Shown here piece by piece: positions 11,123 to 23,045 of a stretch of 64,000 nt of DNA; the first letter of the stretch is position 1; each line of letters begins with the position of its first letter. This DNA comes from Actinobacillus seminis (GTDB lineage Bacteria; Pseudomonadota; Gammaproteobacteria; Enterobacterales; Pasteurellaceae), in contig NZ_NLFK01000004.1 in NCBI RefSeq assembly GCF_002263215.1, positions 148,903-212,902 on the forward strand, written 5' to 3'. A program made the position numbers and the translations under genes. The notes beneath the pieces were generated by a model. That model did no database searches and was not told the DNA's origin. It was given only the letters and a program-made list of their open reading frames with translations.

Positions 11123-11150
11123 AAGGGAAATTGATACGCCAATTTCCCTT
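11123..11150 (-). terminator. Terminator after hemB
   Basis: An 11-bp perfect stem, AAGGGAAATTG (11123-11133) with its complement (11140-11150), loop of 6, followed on the minus strand by TTATTTTTT. It ends the transcript that includes hemB. Confidence 0.8.
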
Positions 11151-11161
11151 TATTTTCTACA

Positions 11162-12211
<1,050 letters not shown>

Positions 12212-12238
12212 TTACCTTTTTACTTTCTTTTGTGATGT

Positions 12239-13015
12239 TTATTTCTCATTAACGTTTTCCGCGCGTTCATCTTCCTCGGCATCATCTTCTTCATCCTCTT
12301 TCGAGCGATAGAAACGGGCGCAAATAACGCCAACTTCAAATAACAAACACATTGGCACCGCGAGTAACGTTTGTGAAATCGCATCCGGCGGCGTTAGCAA
12401 CATGCCGATAAAAAACGCAGCAACGATAATATAAGGACGTTTTTTCTTCAAATCTTCCGGCGTCGTCACCCCGGACCAACACAGCAAAATAATCGCCACC
12501 GGCACTTCAAAACACACACCGAAAGCCAGGAAAATTGCCAACACAAAATCCAAATAACTGCTGATGTCTGTGGCAATAGCAACGCCCTCCGGCGCCGTTT
12601 TGGTCAAAAAGGCGAACACCAACGGGAAAACCACATAATAAGCAAACGCCACACCCAAATAAAAGAGCAAGGTACTGGAAAATAGTAAGGGATAAACTAA
12701 GCGTTTTTCATGTTGATACAACGCCGGCGCCACAAACGCCCAGATTTGATAAAGTAAAAATGGAACAGAAATAAAAATAGCCACCACCGCAGTCAATTTA
12801 ATCGGCGTAAAAAATGGGGTAGCGATATTGGTCGCGATCATGGTCGCCCCCGCCGGCATAACTTCCAATAAAGGCGAGGCAACAAAGTTATAAATATCGT
12901 TAGAAAAATAAACTAACGCCAAAAATACTAAAGACACAAAAACGACGCTACGCAACAAGCGGTTGCGTAACTCGAGTAAGTGAGTGATTAGCGGTTGAGT
13001 TTCTTCAACAGTCAT
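12239..13015 (-). CDS. tatC: Sec-independent protein translocase TatC
   Basis: Multispanning inner-membrane receptor for twin-arginine signal peptides (258 residues). The conserved opening [14 protein letters not shown] and the following six hydrophobic segments are typical, including the [10 protein letters not shown] region. The C-terminus is acidic ([12 protein letters not shown]). It follows tatB by 15 bases. A clear Tat client, TorZ, is in this window. Confidence 0.95.
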   Translation of the reverse strand: MTVEETQPLITHLLELRNRLLRSVVFVSLVFLALVYFSNDIYNFVASPLLEVMPAGATMIATNIATPFFTPIKLTAVVAIFISVPFLLYQIWAFVAPALYQHEKRLVYPLLFSSTLLFYLGVAFAYYVVFPLVFAFLTKTAPEGVAIATDISSYLDFVLAIFLAFGVCFEVPVAIILLCWSGVTTPEDLKKKRPYIIVAAFFIGMLLTPPDAISQTLLAVPMCLLFEVGVICARFYRSKEDEEDDAEEDERAENVNEK

Positions 13016-13030
13016 AAATCTTCTCGTAGG

Positions 13031-13687
13031 TTATGATTTTTCTGACGGGGTCTTATTGGATGGAGATAACTCCATTAACGCTTCATCTTCGGGATAATAT
13101 TGCGTCGCGCTAAGCGTAATCGGATCTGCTTGTTCGGCAAGTTCGGCTTGTTCCTCCGGCGAAAGTGCGGTGGTTTTTGACGAAGTTTCAGCAAGATGCT
13201 CCGCCGGCTGAATTTTAACCGGCGCCGTCGCTGCAGTACTTTGATCTTCAACCTGTTGCACTTTCGACCGCTCTTCAATGCTTGGCGCCACGGCTTTTGC
13301 TGCGTTTTCCGCCGCTGTTGAATGACTTGATTGAATTGCCGCTTTCAACGCTTTTGCTTGTTGTTCAAAGCTGGTATTGGTTTCCGCTGCTTTTTTCTCT
13401 AAGTCAGCTTTAATTTTTTGCGCAGACTCACGCAACTCCTCCACCGTTTTATTTAATTCCGGCGAAAGCTGTTGTAAATTTAGGTGTTCCGCTTTTTTGA
13501 TGCTTTCTTGCAATTCCTGCAATTTCAATTCTTGGCTTAGCTCGTTTTGCACATTCGCCGCCAAACCTCGAATGGTACGCACCCAACCCATCACAGTGCG
13601 AATTGCCACCGGCAACCGTTGCGGACCAAGTACGATCAAGCCCACAATAAATAGAACAACTAATTCTGAAAAGCCGATATCAAACAC
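13031..13687 (-). CDS. tatB: Sec-independent protein translocase TatB
   Basis: Single-span inner-membrane partner of TatC (218 residues). The N-terminal helix and hinge [19 protein letters not shown]...GPQRLP are diagnostic, followed by an amphipathic helix. The remaining roughly 150 residues are Ala/Glu/Gln/Lys-rich and low in complexity, as in other TatB tails. It lies 3 bases after tatA. Confidence 0.93.
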   Translation of the reverse strand: MFDIGFSELVVLFIVGLIVLGPQRLPVAIRTVMGWVRTIRGLAANVQNELSQELKLQELQESIKKAEHLNLQQLSPELNKTVEELRESAQKIKADLEKKAAETNTSFEQQAKALKAAIQSSHSTAAENAAKAVAPSIEERSKVQQVEDQSTAATAPVKIQPAEHLAETSSKTTALSPEEQAELAEQADPITLSATQYYPEDEALMELSPSNKTPSEKS

Positions 13688-13690
13688 GAA

Positions 13691-13924
13691 TTATGCCTGC
13701 TCTTTATCTTTCACTTTATCACTTTGATTGGTTTGTGCCGCTTCATCTTTAATTTTTTTGAATTCCGCATCTTTGGTCGCACTCGACTCATCTTCGCTCA
13801 TTGCTTTTTTGAATCCTTTCACCGCCGCGCCTAAATCAGAGCCGACATTTCTTAATTTTTTAGTACCGAAAATCACGATAATAACTAATAAAAAAATGAA
13901 TAATTGTTGCCAACTGATTCCCAT
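13691..13924 (-). CDS. tatA: Sec-independent protein translocase TatA
   Basis: Pore-forming component of the Tat system (77 residues). [20 protein letters not shown] forms the transmembrane helix, followed by the [14 protein letters not shown] hinge and an amphipathic helix. The start at 13924 has AGGAG in front; the longer frame would add 25 unlikely residues. It is the first gene of tatABC, downstream of ubiB, the same neighbourhood as ubiEJB-tatABC of enterobacteria but with hemB in place of tatD. Confidence 0.94.
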   Translation of the reverse strand: MGISWQQLFIFLLVIIVIFGTKKLRNVGSDLGAAVKGFKKAMSEDESSATKDAEFKKIKDEAAQTNQSDKVKDKEQA

Positions 13925-14032
13925 TTTAAATCTCCTAGGGTAGAATGAAATAGACAATAAATTGCCGCTCAATATAACTTTTTTAATCTTGATGAACAAT
14001 AGCCAAATCAGATTATTTTAAAAAAGCTCTGC

Positions 14033-15670
14033 TTATGGCAAGAGAAAACCAATCAACCAAATCACAAAACTACACAAAAATAACACCGCACTTAGTCCAA
14101 GCGGCAACACGTTAAATTGCCATAAGGTACCAATAAAAATAATCCCACCGGTCAATGCTGCAAAGGCTTTTTTGTGGAAACGTTGCTGTACACTTAATTT
14201 TTGGTTAATTTCCCGCAATTGCCGGTTAATTAATTTCTGTTGTTTCATCGCCTCAAGTACGGTTTCCGGAAAATCAGGAAAATTCTCATACCAATAAGGC
14301 AGTTTTTGTTTCATCTTTTTCAACAAGGCGTTGGCGCTCATTTGTTGGTTCAGCCAATCTTGCAAAAACGGTTTCGCGGTATCCCATAAATCCAATTGCG
14401 GATATAATTGACGCCCCAAGCCTTCAATATACAGCAAGGTTTTTTGCAACAATACTAACTGTGGCTGTACTTGCATATTAAATTCGCGCGCCACATTAAA
14501 TAAATTCAACAACACTTGTCCAAAAGATATTTCCGACAAAGGTTTAGCAAAAATCGGTTCACACACTTCGCGAAAGGCTTGCTCAAACGCATCAATATTG
14601 GTGTCTTTCGGCGTCCAGCCGGCATCCACGTGCATCTGCGCCACACGTCGATAATCACGATTGAAAAATGCGACAAAACTTTCTGCCAAATAGCGTTTAT
14701 CGTTATCGTTTAACCGCCCCACAATCCCACAGTCGATCCCGATATATTGGGGATCTTCCGGGTGATTTGGATTAACAAAAATATTGCCCGGGTGCATATC
14801 CGCATGGAAAAAACTGTCACGAAATACCTGGGTGAAAAACACTTGGACACCTCGTTCCGCCAATAACTTCATATTGGTGCGATTTTGTTGCAAGGCATCA
14901 ATATCCGATACCGGAATACCGTAAATACGCTCCATCACAATCACATTGCGATGACAAAATTCAGGGTACATTTCCGGTATATAAAGCATCGGGCTTTGCG
15001 CAAAATTATTGCGCAATTGGATGGCATTCGCCATTTCCGTACGCAAATCTAACTCATCACGCAATGTTTTTTCATATTCACGAATTACCTCAACCGCACG
15101 CAAACGGTAACCTTCTTTAAATAATTTTGGTAACCAACCTGCCAGTTTATACATCCAGCTCAAATCCGCTTCAATTTGCGGTTGGATATCCGGACGCAAT
15201 ACTTTAATCACCACTTCTTTTCCCGCTAAGGCTTGTTGTTGATTAAAGGTCGCGGTATGTACCTGCGCAATGGAGGCGGAAGCGAGAGCTTGTTCGTCAA
15301 AATGACTAAACCAGTTTTCCAAGGGCCCACCTAATACCAGCTCAATTTGTGCACGTGCGATTTTTCCGTCAAAGGCGTCTACTTGATCTTGCAATAGCGC
15401 CAGTTCGTCGGCAATTTCCGGCGGAAATAAATCTCGGCGAGTGGACAACATTTGCCCTAATTTGATCCAAACCGGTCCTAATTCTTGCAACGCCAAACGT
15501 AAACGCATACCAAAGATTTTATCGGAATGTTGATTTCTTAGCCAAAACAACGAATTACGCCAACAACGAATGGGACGAGTGTAACGATTTCGCGGCAACA
15601 CTTCATCAATGCCATAATGCAAAAAAGTACGCAAAATATGATATAAACGAGAAAAATCTTTTAATTTCAT
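14033..15670 (-). CDS. ubiB: Ubiquinone biosynthesis protein UbiB (atypical kinase-like)
   Basis: Membrane-associated ABC1/ADCK family protein (545 residues) needed for aerobic ubiquinone biosynthesis, probably as an ATPase. It shows the KxGQ motif ([12 protein letters not shown]), the A-rich loop region near [18 protein letters not shown] and the [10 protein letters not shown] metal-binding segment, and two C-terminal hydrophobic helices. The ATG at 15670 was preferred to a TTG two codons upstream. It begins 6 bases after ubiJ. Confidence 0.95.
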   Translation of the reverse strand: MKLKDFSRLYHILRTFLHYGIDEVLPRNRYTRPIRCWRNSLFWLRNQHSDKIFGMRLRLALQELGPVWIKLGQMLSTRRDLFPPEIADELALLQDQVDAFDGKIARAQIELVLGGPLENWFSHFDEQALASASIAQVHTATFNQQQALAGKEVVIKVLRPDIQPQIEADLSWMYKLAGWLPKLFKEGYRLRAVEVIREYEKTLRDELDLRTEMANAIQLRNNFAQSPMLYIPEMYPEFCHRNVIVMERIYGIPVSDIDALQQNRTNMKLLAERGVQVFFTQVFRDSFFHADMHPGNIFVNPNHPEDPQYIGIDCGIVGRLNDNDKRYLAESFVAFFNRDYRRVAQMHVDAGWTPKDTNIDAFEQAFREVCEPIFAKPLSEISFGQVLLNLFNVAREFNMQVQPQLVLLQKTLLYIEGLGRQLYPQLDLWDTAKPFLQDWLNQQMSANALLKKMKQKLPYWYENFPDFPETVLEAMKQQKLINRQLREINQKLSVQQRFHKKAFAALTGGIIFIGTLWQFNVLPLGLSAVLFLCSFVIWLIGFLLP

Positions 15671-15676
15671 TATCAA

Positions 15677-16315
15677 TTAACTTAATTGTAACTTGGCTAA
15701 TTTTTGCTCAAAAAGTGCGGTGTCTTTTTCCAACGTTTTAACTTGTTCACAAAAATCCACAACGGCTAAACTCGGCGAAACCACTTGCCACTCTTCCGTC
15801 AAGCGTTCCCCCCAATATTGTTGGCTTTGTCCTAATTTTTGCTTCAATGTACGGATAAAGTTTTGCAAAAAACTGACCGCACTATGCGCCGGTACATCGC
15901 CGATATAGCGCGACAATAATTCCGCCGGATCTTTTTCCACAAACTCCATCATCGCGACAACATCTTGTAATACCTGCAAATCCCCTTGCATAAGAATCGA
16001 TTGATCGTTAATGTATTGACTTAATTGTGCTTTTTTCGGCATATTGAGCAATACGGATAACGCCACACTCACTGCGCAATCTGCCTCACCTTCATATTGA
16101 TGCAAAAGATCAATGCGTTGGGAAGAAAAAATAAAATAAATCGGAAAATTAAATTTTTGTGCATTCACTTTCAGCACTTTTCCGTTCAGTTTACGCAAAT
16201 ACAAACCGGCGTTCGGCGTTTTTTGGAGGAGATAATTGATGATCGTCTCCAAGCCGCCATGTAACAGCTGCGGCAGCATCAGTTGCATTTTCAATTGCTC
16301 AAAACGGGGTAGCAT
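15677..16315 (-). CDS. ubiJ: Ubiquinone biosynthesis accessory factor UbiJ
   Basis: SCP2-domain protein (212 residues) that binds ubiquinone intermediates and supports the Ubi metabolon. The N-terminal 120 residues have the SCP2 pattern (around LNGKVLKV and the DCAVSVALSVLLNM segment) and the C-terminus is helical. Assignment rests on the fold-like pattern and on the ubiE-ubiJ-ubiB order, which is conserved in gammaproteobacteria. Spacing to ubiE is 8 bases. Confidence 0.9.
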   Translation of the reverse strand: MLPRFEQLKMQLMLPQLLHGGLETIINYLLQKTPNAGLYLRKLNGKVLKVNAQKFNFPIYFIFSSQRIDLLHQYEGEADCAVSVALSVLLNMPKKAQLSQYINDQSILMQGDLQVLQDVVAMMEFVEKDPAELLSRYIGDVPAHSAVSFLQNFIRTLKQKLGQSQQYWGERLTEEWQVVSPSLAVVDFCEQVKTLEKDTALFEQKLAKLQLS

Positions 16316-16323
16316 AGCGCCTC

Positions 16324-17112
16324 CTAAAATTTATAGCCACGGTGTAACGCCACAATACCGGCACTTAAATTATAATAGCTGACTTGCTCAAATCCGGCTT
16401 CGCTCATCATCTCTTTTAGCACGGCTTGCTCCGGATGCATACGGATGGACTCTGCTAAATAACGGTAACTTTCTCCATCATTAACCACCACTTCGCCCAC
16501 CTTAGGCAAAATATTGAAAGAATAGAAATTATAAATTTTACTCAACGGATCTAAAATCGGTTTGGAAAACTCCAATACCAACAAGCGTCCGCCCGGTTTT
16601 AAAACACGAAACATGGAACGCAGAGCTTTGTCTTTATCAGTCACATTACGCAAACCAAAACTTATCACCACGCAATCAAAGGTATTATCGGCGAAAGGTA
16701 AGGCTTCCGCATTCGCTTGCACATAATTAATATTGCCCACTATGCCAAGATTGCGCAATTTTTCGCGCCCAACTTCAAGCATGGACGAATTAATATCCGC
16801 CAGTACCACTTCGCCGTTTTCGCCCACTAAATGAGAAAATTTCGCGCTAAAATCGCCGGTTCCGCCGGCAAGATCCAACACTTTATGTCCTTTGCGCACA
16901 CCGCTGCAATCAATCGTGAAACGCTTCCATACGCGATGAATACCGAAAGATAATAAGTCGTTCATTAAATCGTATTTATCTGCTACCGAATGAAACACAT
17001 TTGCTACCATTTTTTGTTTTTCCGACTTAGCAACGGTTTTGAAACCAAAGTGGGTAGTATCTTCTGTGGGGGAAAATTGCGGTTGATTTGGCGAGCGATT
17101 TTCGTTATTCAT
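16324..17112 (-). CDS. ubiE: Ubiquinone/menaquinone methyltransferase UbiE
   Basis: SAM-dependent C-methyltransferase (262 residues) acting in both ubiquinone and menaquinone synthesis. Features include [17 protein letters not shown], the SAM motif [11 protein letters not shown], the SFGLRNVTD segment and the C-terminal [16 protein letters not shown] end (here [13 protein letters not shown]). It is first of ubiE-ubiJ-ubiB and links to menA nearby: both quinone pools are needed for the anaerobic reductase in this window. Confidence 0.96.
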   Translation of the reverse strand: MNNENRSPNQPQFSPTEDTTHFGFKTVAKSEKQKMVANVFHSVADKYDLMNDLLSFGIHRVWKRFTIDCSGVRKGHKVLDLAGGTGDFSAKFSHLVGENGEVVLADINSSMLEVGREKLRNLGIVGNINYVQANAEALPFADNTFDCVVISFGLRNVTDKDKALRSMFRVLKPGGRLLVLEFSKPILDPLSKIYNFYSFNILPKVGEVVVNDGESYRYLAESIRMHPEQAVLKEMMSEAGFEQVSYYNLSAGIVALHRGYKF

Positions 17113-17153
17113 AAGCTATAATCCATAAAACTAAATTTATATTAGAATAACAA

Positions 17154-17181
17154 AAAATAGCGAAGTTTTCTTCGCTATTTT
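17154..17181 (-). terminator. Terminator after the DASS transporter gene
   Basis: A 12-bp stem AAAATAGCGAAG/CTTCGCTATTTT with a TTTT loop and a T-run on the minus strand. It separates the transporter from ubiE. Confidence 0.8.
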
Positions 17182-17199
17182 GGTTTTAAATGAGAAAAA

Positions 17200-18588
17200 C
17201 TAAAGCCAGAAAAGGTATGCGACTGTCGCAATAACAAAGATACAAACAATATTTAGAATAATCCCGGCTTTAACCATCTCCCGTTGCCGCACTTCTCCTG
17301 TACCAAAAACGATAGCATTCGGCGGCGTTGCTACCGGTAACATAAATGCACAAGAGGCACCCAAACCGATAATCAATGCTAATCCGAGTTCCGGCATACC
17401 TAAAGATTGCGCAATGGAGATAAAAATCGGTACAAGTAACGCTGCACTGGCGGTATTTGAAGTAAATTCGGTGAGAAAAATAATGAAAGCAGCCACTAAT
17501 AAACCAATTAAATAGAAATGCCCATCTTCAATCATGAAAACAACACTGTCCGCTAAAACTTTACTTGCGCCGGAATCTTTAAGTACCGCACTAAGCGTCA
17601 ATCCGCCGCCGAAAAGCATCAACACGCCCCAGTCCGTATTTTCCTGAATTTGACTCCAATTCGCTACACCGCTGATACAAATTGCCACTGCAGCCAATAA
17701 AGCAACAACACTGTCAAAAGCACCAATGTTTTTTTCCAACCCCAATAATCCTGAAAGTACCGGTTTGATTGAATTACTGAAGACCCAACAAAACGCAATA
17801 ATCACAAAGATGACCAAAGTCGTCACACGATCTTTGTTCATCTCAATTTTCTCAAAAGTTTGGTCAAAGCGAAGATCAAGTTTTGGCTTAAATACCACAT
17901 ATAACGTACCAATCATAATCGGCATTAAAATGAACACCATTGGCAATCCGTACCATAACCAATCTGAGAATGTCAAATTCAATTGTGAAGCAACAATTGC
18001 ATTCGGCGGACTACCTACCACGGTTCCCATACCGCCGATACTCGCACTATATGCAATTCCCAATAAAATGAATACATAGGTATTATGGTGTGTATTTTTA
18101 TCCATTTGGCTTAAAATCCCCATTGCCAACGGAAGCATCATTGCTGCTGTAGCAGTATTACTCATCCACATTGATAAAAAGGCGGTAATACTGAAAAGGT
18201 AAATTGCAGCAACAAAAAATTTACCTTGAGCTAATGCCATAATTTTATTGGCAATCATGCGATCGAGTTTTTGTATATGCAGTGCAGTGGCTAATGCAAA
18301 CCCACCGAAAAACAGAAAAATTGTCGGATCAGCAAAAGCAGACAGTGCCTGTTTTGTTGTCACTAAATCCAATATCACCGCAAGTAGCGGTACAAGCAGG
18401 GCAGTAACCGTGACATGCAACGCTTCCGTTAACCATAATATGGCAATAAAAACCAACAGCGCCAGCCCTTTATTTGCGTGTGACTCAAATGGTAAGACAT
18501 TTAATAAAATAAAAAATATGACAGTATCAATAATAAAAATGAGTGCATTTTTACTCAATATAGTCGGTTGTGAAGATGCTGTGTTCAT
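17200..18588 (-). CDS. DASS/SLC13-family sodium:dicarboxylate symporter
   Basis: Inner-membrane sodium-coupled symporter (462 residues) of the divalent anion family, likely importing C4-dicarboxylates such as succinate, fumarate or malate. The two SNT substrate/sodium motifs are present: WMSNTATAAM and TSNTASAAL. About eleven hydrophobic segments and the PPNAI(V) loops (GSPPNAIVAS and TPPNAIVFG) match VcINDY-type carriers. It is monocistronic, with its own terminator and a CRP-like site upstream. Exact substrate cannot be read from sequence; citrate or sulfate are alternatives. Confidence 0.88.
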   Translation of the reverse strand: MNTASSQPTILSKNALIFIIDTVIFFILLNVLPFESHANKGLALLVFIAILWLTEALHVTVTALLVPLLAVILDLVTTKQALSAFADPTIFLFFGGFALATALHIQKLDRMIANKIMALAQGKFFVAAIYLFSITAFLSMWMSNTATAAMMLPLAMGILSQMDKNTHHNTYVFILLGIAYSASIGGMGTVVGSPPNAIVASQLNLTFSDWLWYGLPMVFILMPIMIGTLYVVFKPKLDLRFDQTFEKIEMNKDRVTTLVIFVIIAFCWVFSNSIKPVLSGLLGLEKNIGAFDSVVALLAAVAICISGVANWSQIQENTDWGVLMLFGGGLTLSAVLKDSGASKVLADSVVFMIEDGHFYLIGLLVAAFIIFLTEFTSNTASAALLVPIFISIAQSLGMPELGLALIIGLGASCAFMLPVATPPNAIVFGTGEVRQREMVKAGIILNIVCIFVIATVAYLFWL

Positions 18589-18707
18589 AGGATTATCCTT
18601 AAAATCAATAAAACGGATATGATTTATTCATCTGTTTCCTTATGCAACAAGGTAACCCGTCCAAGTTAGCAATTTGTTAAGAAAAATCAATAAAATTTTT
18701 GTGGATT

Positions 18708-18723
18708 TGTGACGTACGTCAGA
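18708..18723 (-). promoter_or_regulatory. Candidate CRP site upstream of the DASS transporter
   Basis: TGTGACGTACGTCAGA matches the CRP consensus TGTGA-N6-TCACA at 9 of 10 core positions. It lies about 120 bases upstream of the transporter start, which fits catabolite control of a carbon-source importer. Confidence 0.45.
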
Positions 18724-18736
18724 AAATAAACAAAAA

Positions 18737-18770
18737 AAGTGCGGTTATTTTTCAAAAACACACCGCACTT
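18737..18770 (-). terminator. Terminator after rraA made from an inverted pair of uptake signals
   Basis: AAGTGCGGT (18737-18745) and ACCGCACTT (18762-18770) form the stem; on the minus strand the second arm is followed by a run of T. Inverted uptake-signal pairs serving as terminators are known in this family. Confidence 0.8.
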
Positions 18771-18801
18771 ATTGAATATTTTTTATACAGGAAAGGAAGG
18801 G

Positions 18802-19302
18802 TTATTCGTCTTCAAAATCCGTTAACTCAAGCGGTTCTTGCGACAAGATAATCCCCGTCAAATCAGCATACACATAATCTTCCGGGAAAAAGGTCACGCC
18901 ACCGAAATTTACCGGCACATCGCTTTCGCCCACATTATTTTCATTAGCACCCACCGGAATTGGCGCGAGTGCATGAATTCCAATGTCAATATTTTCCAAT
19001 TGTTGTAACTGACGCACTGCACCATACACAATGATACCTTCCCAACCATTATCTGCCGCAAGTTGCGCTAATTCGGCATCAATTAGTGCACGTCGTACCG
19101 CGCCGCCGCCATCGATCAATAATACGCGACCTTCCCCGTTTTCTTCTAAAATTTCTGCGATCAATCCGTTATTTTCAAAGCACTTAACCGTCGTAACTTT
19201 GCCATAAAACGAACTCAATCCGCCAAAACTGGAAAAAATCGGTTCAACCACATCCACCTGATCAAGATAAATATCACAGAGTTCTGAAGTATCAATGAAC
19301 AT
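18802..19302 (-). CDS. rraA: Regulator of RNase E activity A, RraA
   Basis: Ring-shaped trimeric protein (166 residues) that binds RNase E and inhibits its action on RNA. Conserved family segments are [16 protein letters not shown] (here [12 protein letters not shown]), [24 protein letters not shown] and the [13 protein letters not shown] region near the C-terminus. Length is typical. It follows menA by 47 bases, the menA-rraA order seen in enterobacteria. Its partner paralogue-by-function rraB is also in this window. Confidence 0.95.
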   Translation of the reverse strand: MFIDTSELCDIYLDQVDVVEPIFSSFGGLSSFYGKVTTVKCFENNGLIAEILEENGEGRVLLIDGGGAVRRALIDAELAQLAADNGWEGIIVYGAVRQLQQLENIDIGIHALAPIPVGANENNVGESDVPVNFGGVTFFPEDYVYADLTGIILSQEPLELTDFEDE

Positions 19303-19349
19303 AAAATTACCTTTTCTAATTGAAAATAATCCGGTCTAGTATATGCCGA

Positions 19350-20258
19350 TCAGACGCCGAGAAGCAAGCCAAAACTAAATAACAGATTGATAAATAACGC
19401 TAATAATGACATTTTTGCTAACATCGGGCGCAGCTGCACCGGTTCTTGACTGCGATAAACAAACAAGGCGTGTTTAAGCAATAACGGATATGCCAACACG
19501 AATAAAAAATGCCACGGGTTTTGTGCGGTCAATAAGGCAAACAGCAAATAACAACCCGCCGCCACGCCAAGTAACCAACAATGATAAATACGCCCATTTT
19601 TAGCTCCCAATCTAACCGCCAACGTATTTTTACCCGCTTTTCTGTCTTGTTCAATATCACGTAAGTTATTGATATTTAATACTGCCGCTGCTAATAACCC
19701 GGTAGCGAATGCCGGCAGAAAAATAAGCCAATTTAGCTGATGTGTTTGCAAATAATAAGTCCCGCCCACACCCAACAAACCAAAAAAAATCAACACCGAA
19801 ATATCGCCCAAACCGCGATAGCCATAGGGTTTAGCGCCCACGGTGTATGTAATTGACGCGATAATCGCTAAAATACCTAACAGGGAAAAAGTAAGTAAAT
19901 CATTGAGCGTTTCATAAGCTATCACGATCAATAACGCACCACAAAACAAACCGGCAACGCCAATCCATATCAACGCGCGTTTTAATTGTCGCGCGCTAAT
20001 GCCGCCTTTTTGAATGCCGCGCAGCGGTCCGATACGTTCAGTGGTATCCGAGCCTTTTTGATGATCGCCATAGTCATTGGCAAAATTCGACAAAATTTGC
20101 AATAACAAGGTTGTCAGCAAACAAAGTAAGGCAATTATTCCATTAAATTGCCCCGCCCAATACGCCAGTGCTGAACCGGTTACAATTGAGGCGGCTGCCA
20201 CCGGCAAGGTTTTTGGTCTTGCCGTTTCGAACCACATTTTTAATGTGTTTTTTTCCAT
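19350..20258 (-). CDS. menA: 1,4-dihydroxy-2-naphthoate polyprenyltransferase MenA
   Basis: Inner-membrane UbiA-family prenyltransferase (302 residues) that joins DHNA to a polyprenyl chain to make demethylmenaquinone. The first aspartate-rich motif is NFANDYGDHQKGSD and the second is NNLRDIEQDRKAGK. About eight hydrophobic segments follow the RPKTLP opening. The ATG at 20258 was chosen over a GTG three codons upstream. Menaquinone is the likely electron donor for the TorY-type cytochrome. Confidence 0.94.
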   Translation of the reverse strand: MEKNTLKMWFETARPKTLPVAAASIVTGSALAYWAGQFNGIIALLCLLTTLLLQILSNFANDYGDHQKGSDTTERIGPLRGIQKGGISARQLKRALIWIGVAGLFCGALLIVIAYETLNDLLTFSLLGILAIIASITYTVGAKPYGYRGLGDISVLIFFGLLGVGGTYYLQTHQLNWLIFLPAFATGLLAAAVLNINNLRDIEQDRKAGKNTLAVRLGAKNGRIYHCWLLGVAAGCYLLFALLTAQNPWHFLFVLAYPLLLKHALFVYRSQEPVQLRPMLAKMSLLALFINLLFSFGLLLGV

Positions 20259-20366
20259 AATTCCCACTTTTATTGATAAATGACCCGTTTTTTCACCGCA
20301 CTTTTGCGTAAAATAGCGTATATTCTACAGGGTTATTAAACGCTTTTTAACTGTTTTAAGGAAAAT

Positions 20367-21104
20367 ATGACGAATTTATCGCTGAACTTGCAACCGATCG
20401 CCATTATGCACAGCCCTTACAAAGAAAAATTTTCCGTTCCGCGCCAGCCAAATTTAGTGCAGGATGGAACCGGAATCTTAGAATTTCTCCCGCCTTACGA
20501 TAAACCTGAAGTGGTGAGAGGGTTGGAGCAATTTTCCCATTTATGGCTGATTTTTCAATTTGACCGCATTCCTCAAGGCAAATGGCAACCGACGGTACGC
20601 CCACCGAGATTAAATGGCAACCAACGCATTGGCGTATTTGCGTCCCGTTCCACCCATCGCCCCAATCCTCTCGGATTGTCGAAAGTGGAATTAAAGCAAA
20701 TTGAATATAAAAAAGGCAAACTTTTTCTGCATCTTGGATCGGTTGATCTGGTGGATGGCACCCCGATTTTTGATATCAAACCTTATCTTGCCTATGCTGA
20801 TCACGAACCTTATGCGCAATCCGGTTTTGCTCAACACAAGCCCACCGCCACGCTTAACGTCGAGTTTAGCCCACAAGCACAGCAACAATTGCAAGAAATC
20901 GCCGAAAAACGACCGCACTTCGTGCATTTTCCCCGCTTTATTCGCGAGGTAATCCAACAAGATCCGCGACCCGCGTATCAACAAGGTAAACCTACTGAAC
21001 GCATTTATGGCATTACGTTGCATGAATTTAATATTCGCTGGAAACTTAAAAGCGGTACGCTGGATGAAGTGGAAGTGTTGGAGGTTAGACAAATAACAAC
21101 TTAA
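20367..21104 (+). CDS. trmO: tRNA (N6-threonylcarbamoyladenosine37-N6)-methyltransferase TrmO
   Basis: Class VIII SAM methyltransferase with a beta-barrel TsaA/YaeB domain (245 residues) that methylates t6A37 in some tRNAs. The opening [20 protein letters not shown], the [11 protein letters not shown] segment and [15 protein letters not shown] are diagnostic. The C-terminal extension ending in an EVEVLEV strand is typical. It is divergent from menA, with a 108-base promoter region between. Confidence 0.94.
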   Translation: MTNLSLNLQPIAIMHSPYKEKFSVPRQPNLVQDGTGILEFLPPYDKPEVVRGLEQFSHLWLIFQFDRIPQGKWQPTVRPPRLNGNQRIGVFASRSTHRPNPLGLSKVELKQIEYKKGKLFLHLGSVDLVDGTPIFDIKPYLAYADHEPYAQSGFAQHKPTATLNVEFSPQAQQQLQEIAEKRPHFVHFPRFIREVIQQDPRPAYQQGKPTERIYGITLHEFNIRWKLKSGTLDEVEVLEVRQITT

Positions 21105-21175
21105 TTGGAAAATAAATAACTCACTGATTAAGAGGCGATTTTTATGGTCAAGCACAATATTTTTTCTTTCTATTC

Positions 21176-21191
21176 TGTGAGCAATCTCACA
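21176..21191 (+). promoter_or_regulatory. CRP site, full consensus match, upstream of citMHS
   Basis: TGTGAGCAATCTCACA matches the CRP core TGTGA-N6-TCACA at all ten positions. It lies 90 bases before the CitMHS start. The position suits activation under carbon limitation; binding is inferred. Confidence 0.65.
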
Positions 21192-21281
21192 AAAGAAACA
21201 ATTTTTTAAAAATTAACTTACAAATATAAAACCTTTCCATTACACTGTAGTCAGTCGCTTTTCATTTTGTGGGAGGTTATT

Positions 21282-22599
21282 TTGATTACGTTCATTGGTC
21301 TCTGCATTATCTTTGCAATTGTTACTTTGTTACTAACCGAAAAAACATCGCCGATTATTGCACTTATCCTTATTCCGTTTATTGGCGCATTATTAGCAGG
21401 ATTTTCGTTAGATGAGATTGGCAAATTTTATCAATCGGGAACAAGATCGGTGATGCAAATTGCCATCATGTTCATTTTTGCTATTTTGTTTTTTGGAATT
21501 ATGAATGATGTCGGTTTATTTAATCCTCTTATTAGAAAACTCGTTGAATTGACTCGTGGCAACGTCATCGCAGTGACGGTCGGTACTGTAATTATTTCTA
21601 CTATTGCCCAATTGGATGGTGCCGGTGCTTCAACGTTTTTGTTGGTTGTACCGCCCCTCCTGCCACTGTATAAACAATTGCGAATGAATCCTTATTTACT
21701 TTTCTTGCTACTTGCAGCCAGTGCCGGCGTGGTAAATATGCTTCCATGGGGCGGACCGACAGGACGTGTTGCGACTGTACTTGGTAAAGATGTAGCAGAG
21801 TTATACCCCCCCCTTGATCGCTGTACAAGCCATCGGTTTAGGCGTTATTTTGATTGTTGCCGTATTACTTGGTATTCGCGAGAAACGTCGTATTGTTAAG
21901 GAGTATGGTCATAGCCGATACGATGTGCATTTTGATGCTGCAAGCGGTATGCAAGAGAATCTGGAACAGCGTAGTCACATTGAACGTCCAAAACGGTTTT
22001 GGATTAATATCGTACTTTTTATTGCCACGTTAGGCGTACTGGTTGCTGCCATTTTACCCTCCGCCTATGTTTTTATGATTGCAACGGTATTAGCATTAGT
22101 GATTAATTTTCGAACGACAAAAGATCAATTGAAACGTATTGAAGCACATGCAGGAAGTGCAGTGATGATGGCAAGCATTATTTTAAGTGCCGGTACATTT
22201 TTGGGTGTGCTGAAAGAGTCGGGTATGCTTGATGCAATAGCTAAAGATTTGGTGGTGGTTTTACCTAATTCTATTTTACCTTACCTGCATCTAATTATCG
22301 GTTTTTTAGGTGTACCATTTGAACTGGTATTTAGTACCGATGCCTACTATTTCGGTTTGTTCCCGATTGTTGAGCAGATTACCACTTCGGCAGGTGTTGC
22401 ACCGACATCGGCAGCCTACGCTATGTTAATCGGTAGCATTGTTGGTACGTTTGTTTCTCCTTTTTCGCCGGCGTTATGGATGGGGTTGGGATTGGCAAAA
22501 CTTTCCATGGGACAGCATATTAAATATTCGTTTTTTTGGATCTGGGCAATTTCGATTATTACGTTGCTTGGTGCAATAGCAATTGGTGTAGTAATCTAA
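21282..22599 (+). pseudogene. CitMHS-family citrate/cation symporter, frameshifted at a C8 tract in this sequence
   Basis: Multispanning transporter of the citrate-metal:proton symporter family. The first 178 residues (MITFIGLCIIFAIV...AELYPP) and the remainder (LIAVQAIGLGVILIV... to the C-terminus) are in different frames. They join at eight cytosines (21806-21813). With seven cytosines one frame of about 438 residues, a normal family length, is restored. The TTG at 21282 is the likely start because GGGAGG sits 5 bases upstream. About twelve hydrophobic segments can be seen, including QLDGAGASTFLLVVPPLLPL. Either phase variation, a fresh mutation or a sequencing error could explain the extra C. 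No neighbour forms an operon with it. Confidence 0.8.
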
Positions 22600-23008
22600 T
22601 TTCGCAAGTAATAAAACAGAAAATACCGCGTAATGGTTTTTGTAGAAGATTTGCGAGTAGAAAATATGTCGGCATTGGCAAAAGACACAGCAAAAGAACA
22701 CGGAAAACTGCATTAATAATCGTATTGTTCACTTTAGGTTTAATTTCATCAGGTAGAGGTTGAGCAAGAGCCTGTGTTACTATCCCTTTTTTGTCAAAAT
22801 GAATAATTGCCGTGCCTTGTTTCAGAGTTTGGTAAGCTTGTTAAAGGAAAATGTCGTCCCTTACTGTTGGCTGAACGGGTAATACCGGTGTACCGAGCAG
22901 ATACTGAACCTGTCGGCTGTTCATTCCCACTTTTACTTATGAAAGTATCGCGACTTCCAAATAGTTCCCTTGCGGCACTACAACGAAGAACGCCTTCAAT
23001 TAAAACTA
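22600..23008. other. Gap with decayed coding-like sequence, unidentified
   Basis: About 400 bases with no intact gene. The minus strand around 22610-22815 reads as a continuous protein-like stretch (for example IIHFDKKGIVTQALAQPLP and a hydrophobic AVFRVLLLCLLPM segment). Further right the minus-strand frame changes. This looks like an eroded gene, but I cannot assign a family. Confidence 0.3.
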
Positions 23009-23045
23009 AAAGGACTGTCCGATACAATACCGAAAACAGTCCTTT
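23009..23045 (-). terminator. Probable terminator after udp
   Basis: A 10-bp stem AAAGGACTGT (23009-23018) with ACAGTCCTTT (23036-23045), a 17-base loop, and TTTTAGTTTTAATT following on the minus strand. Confidence 0.55.
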
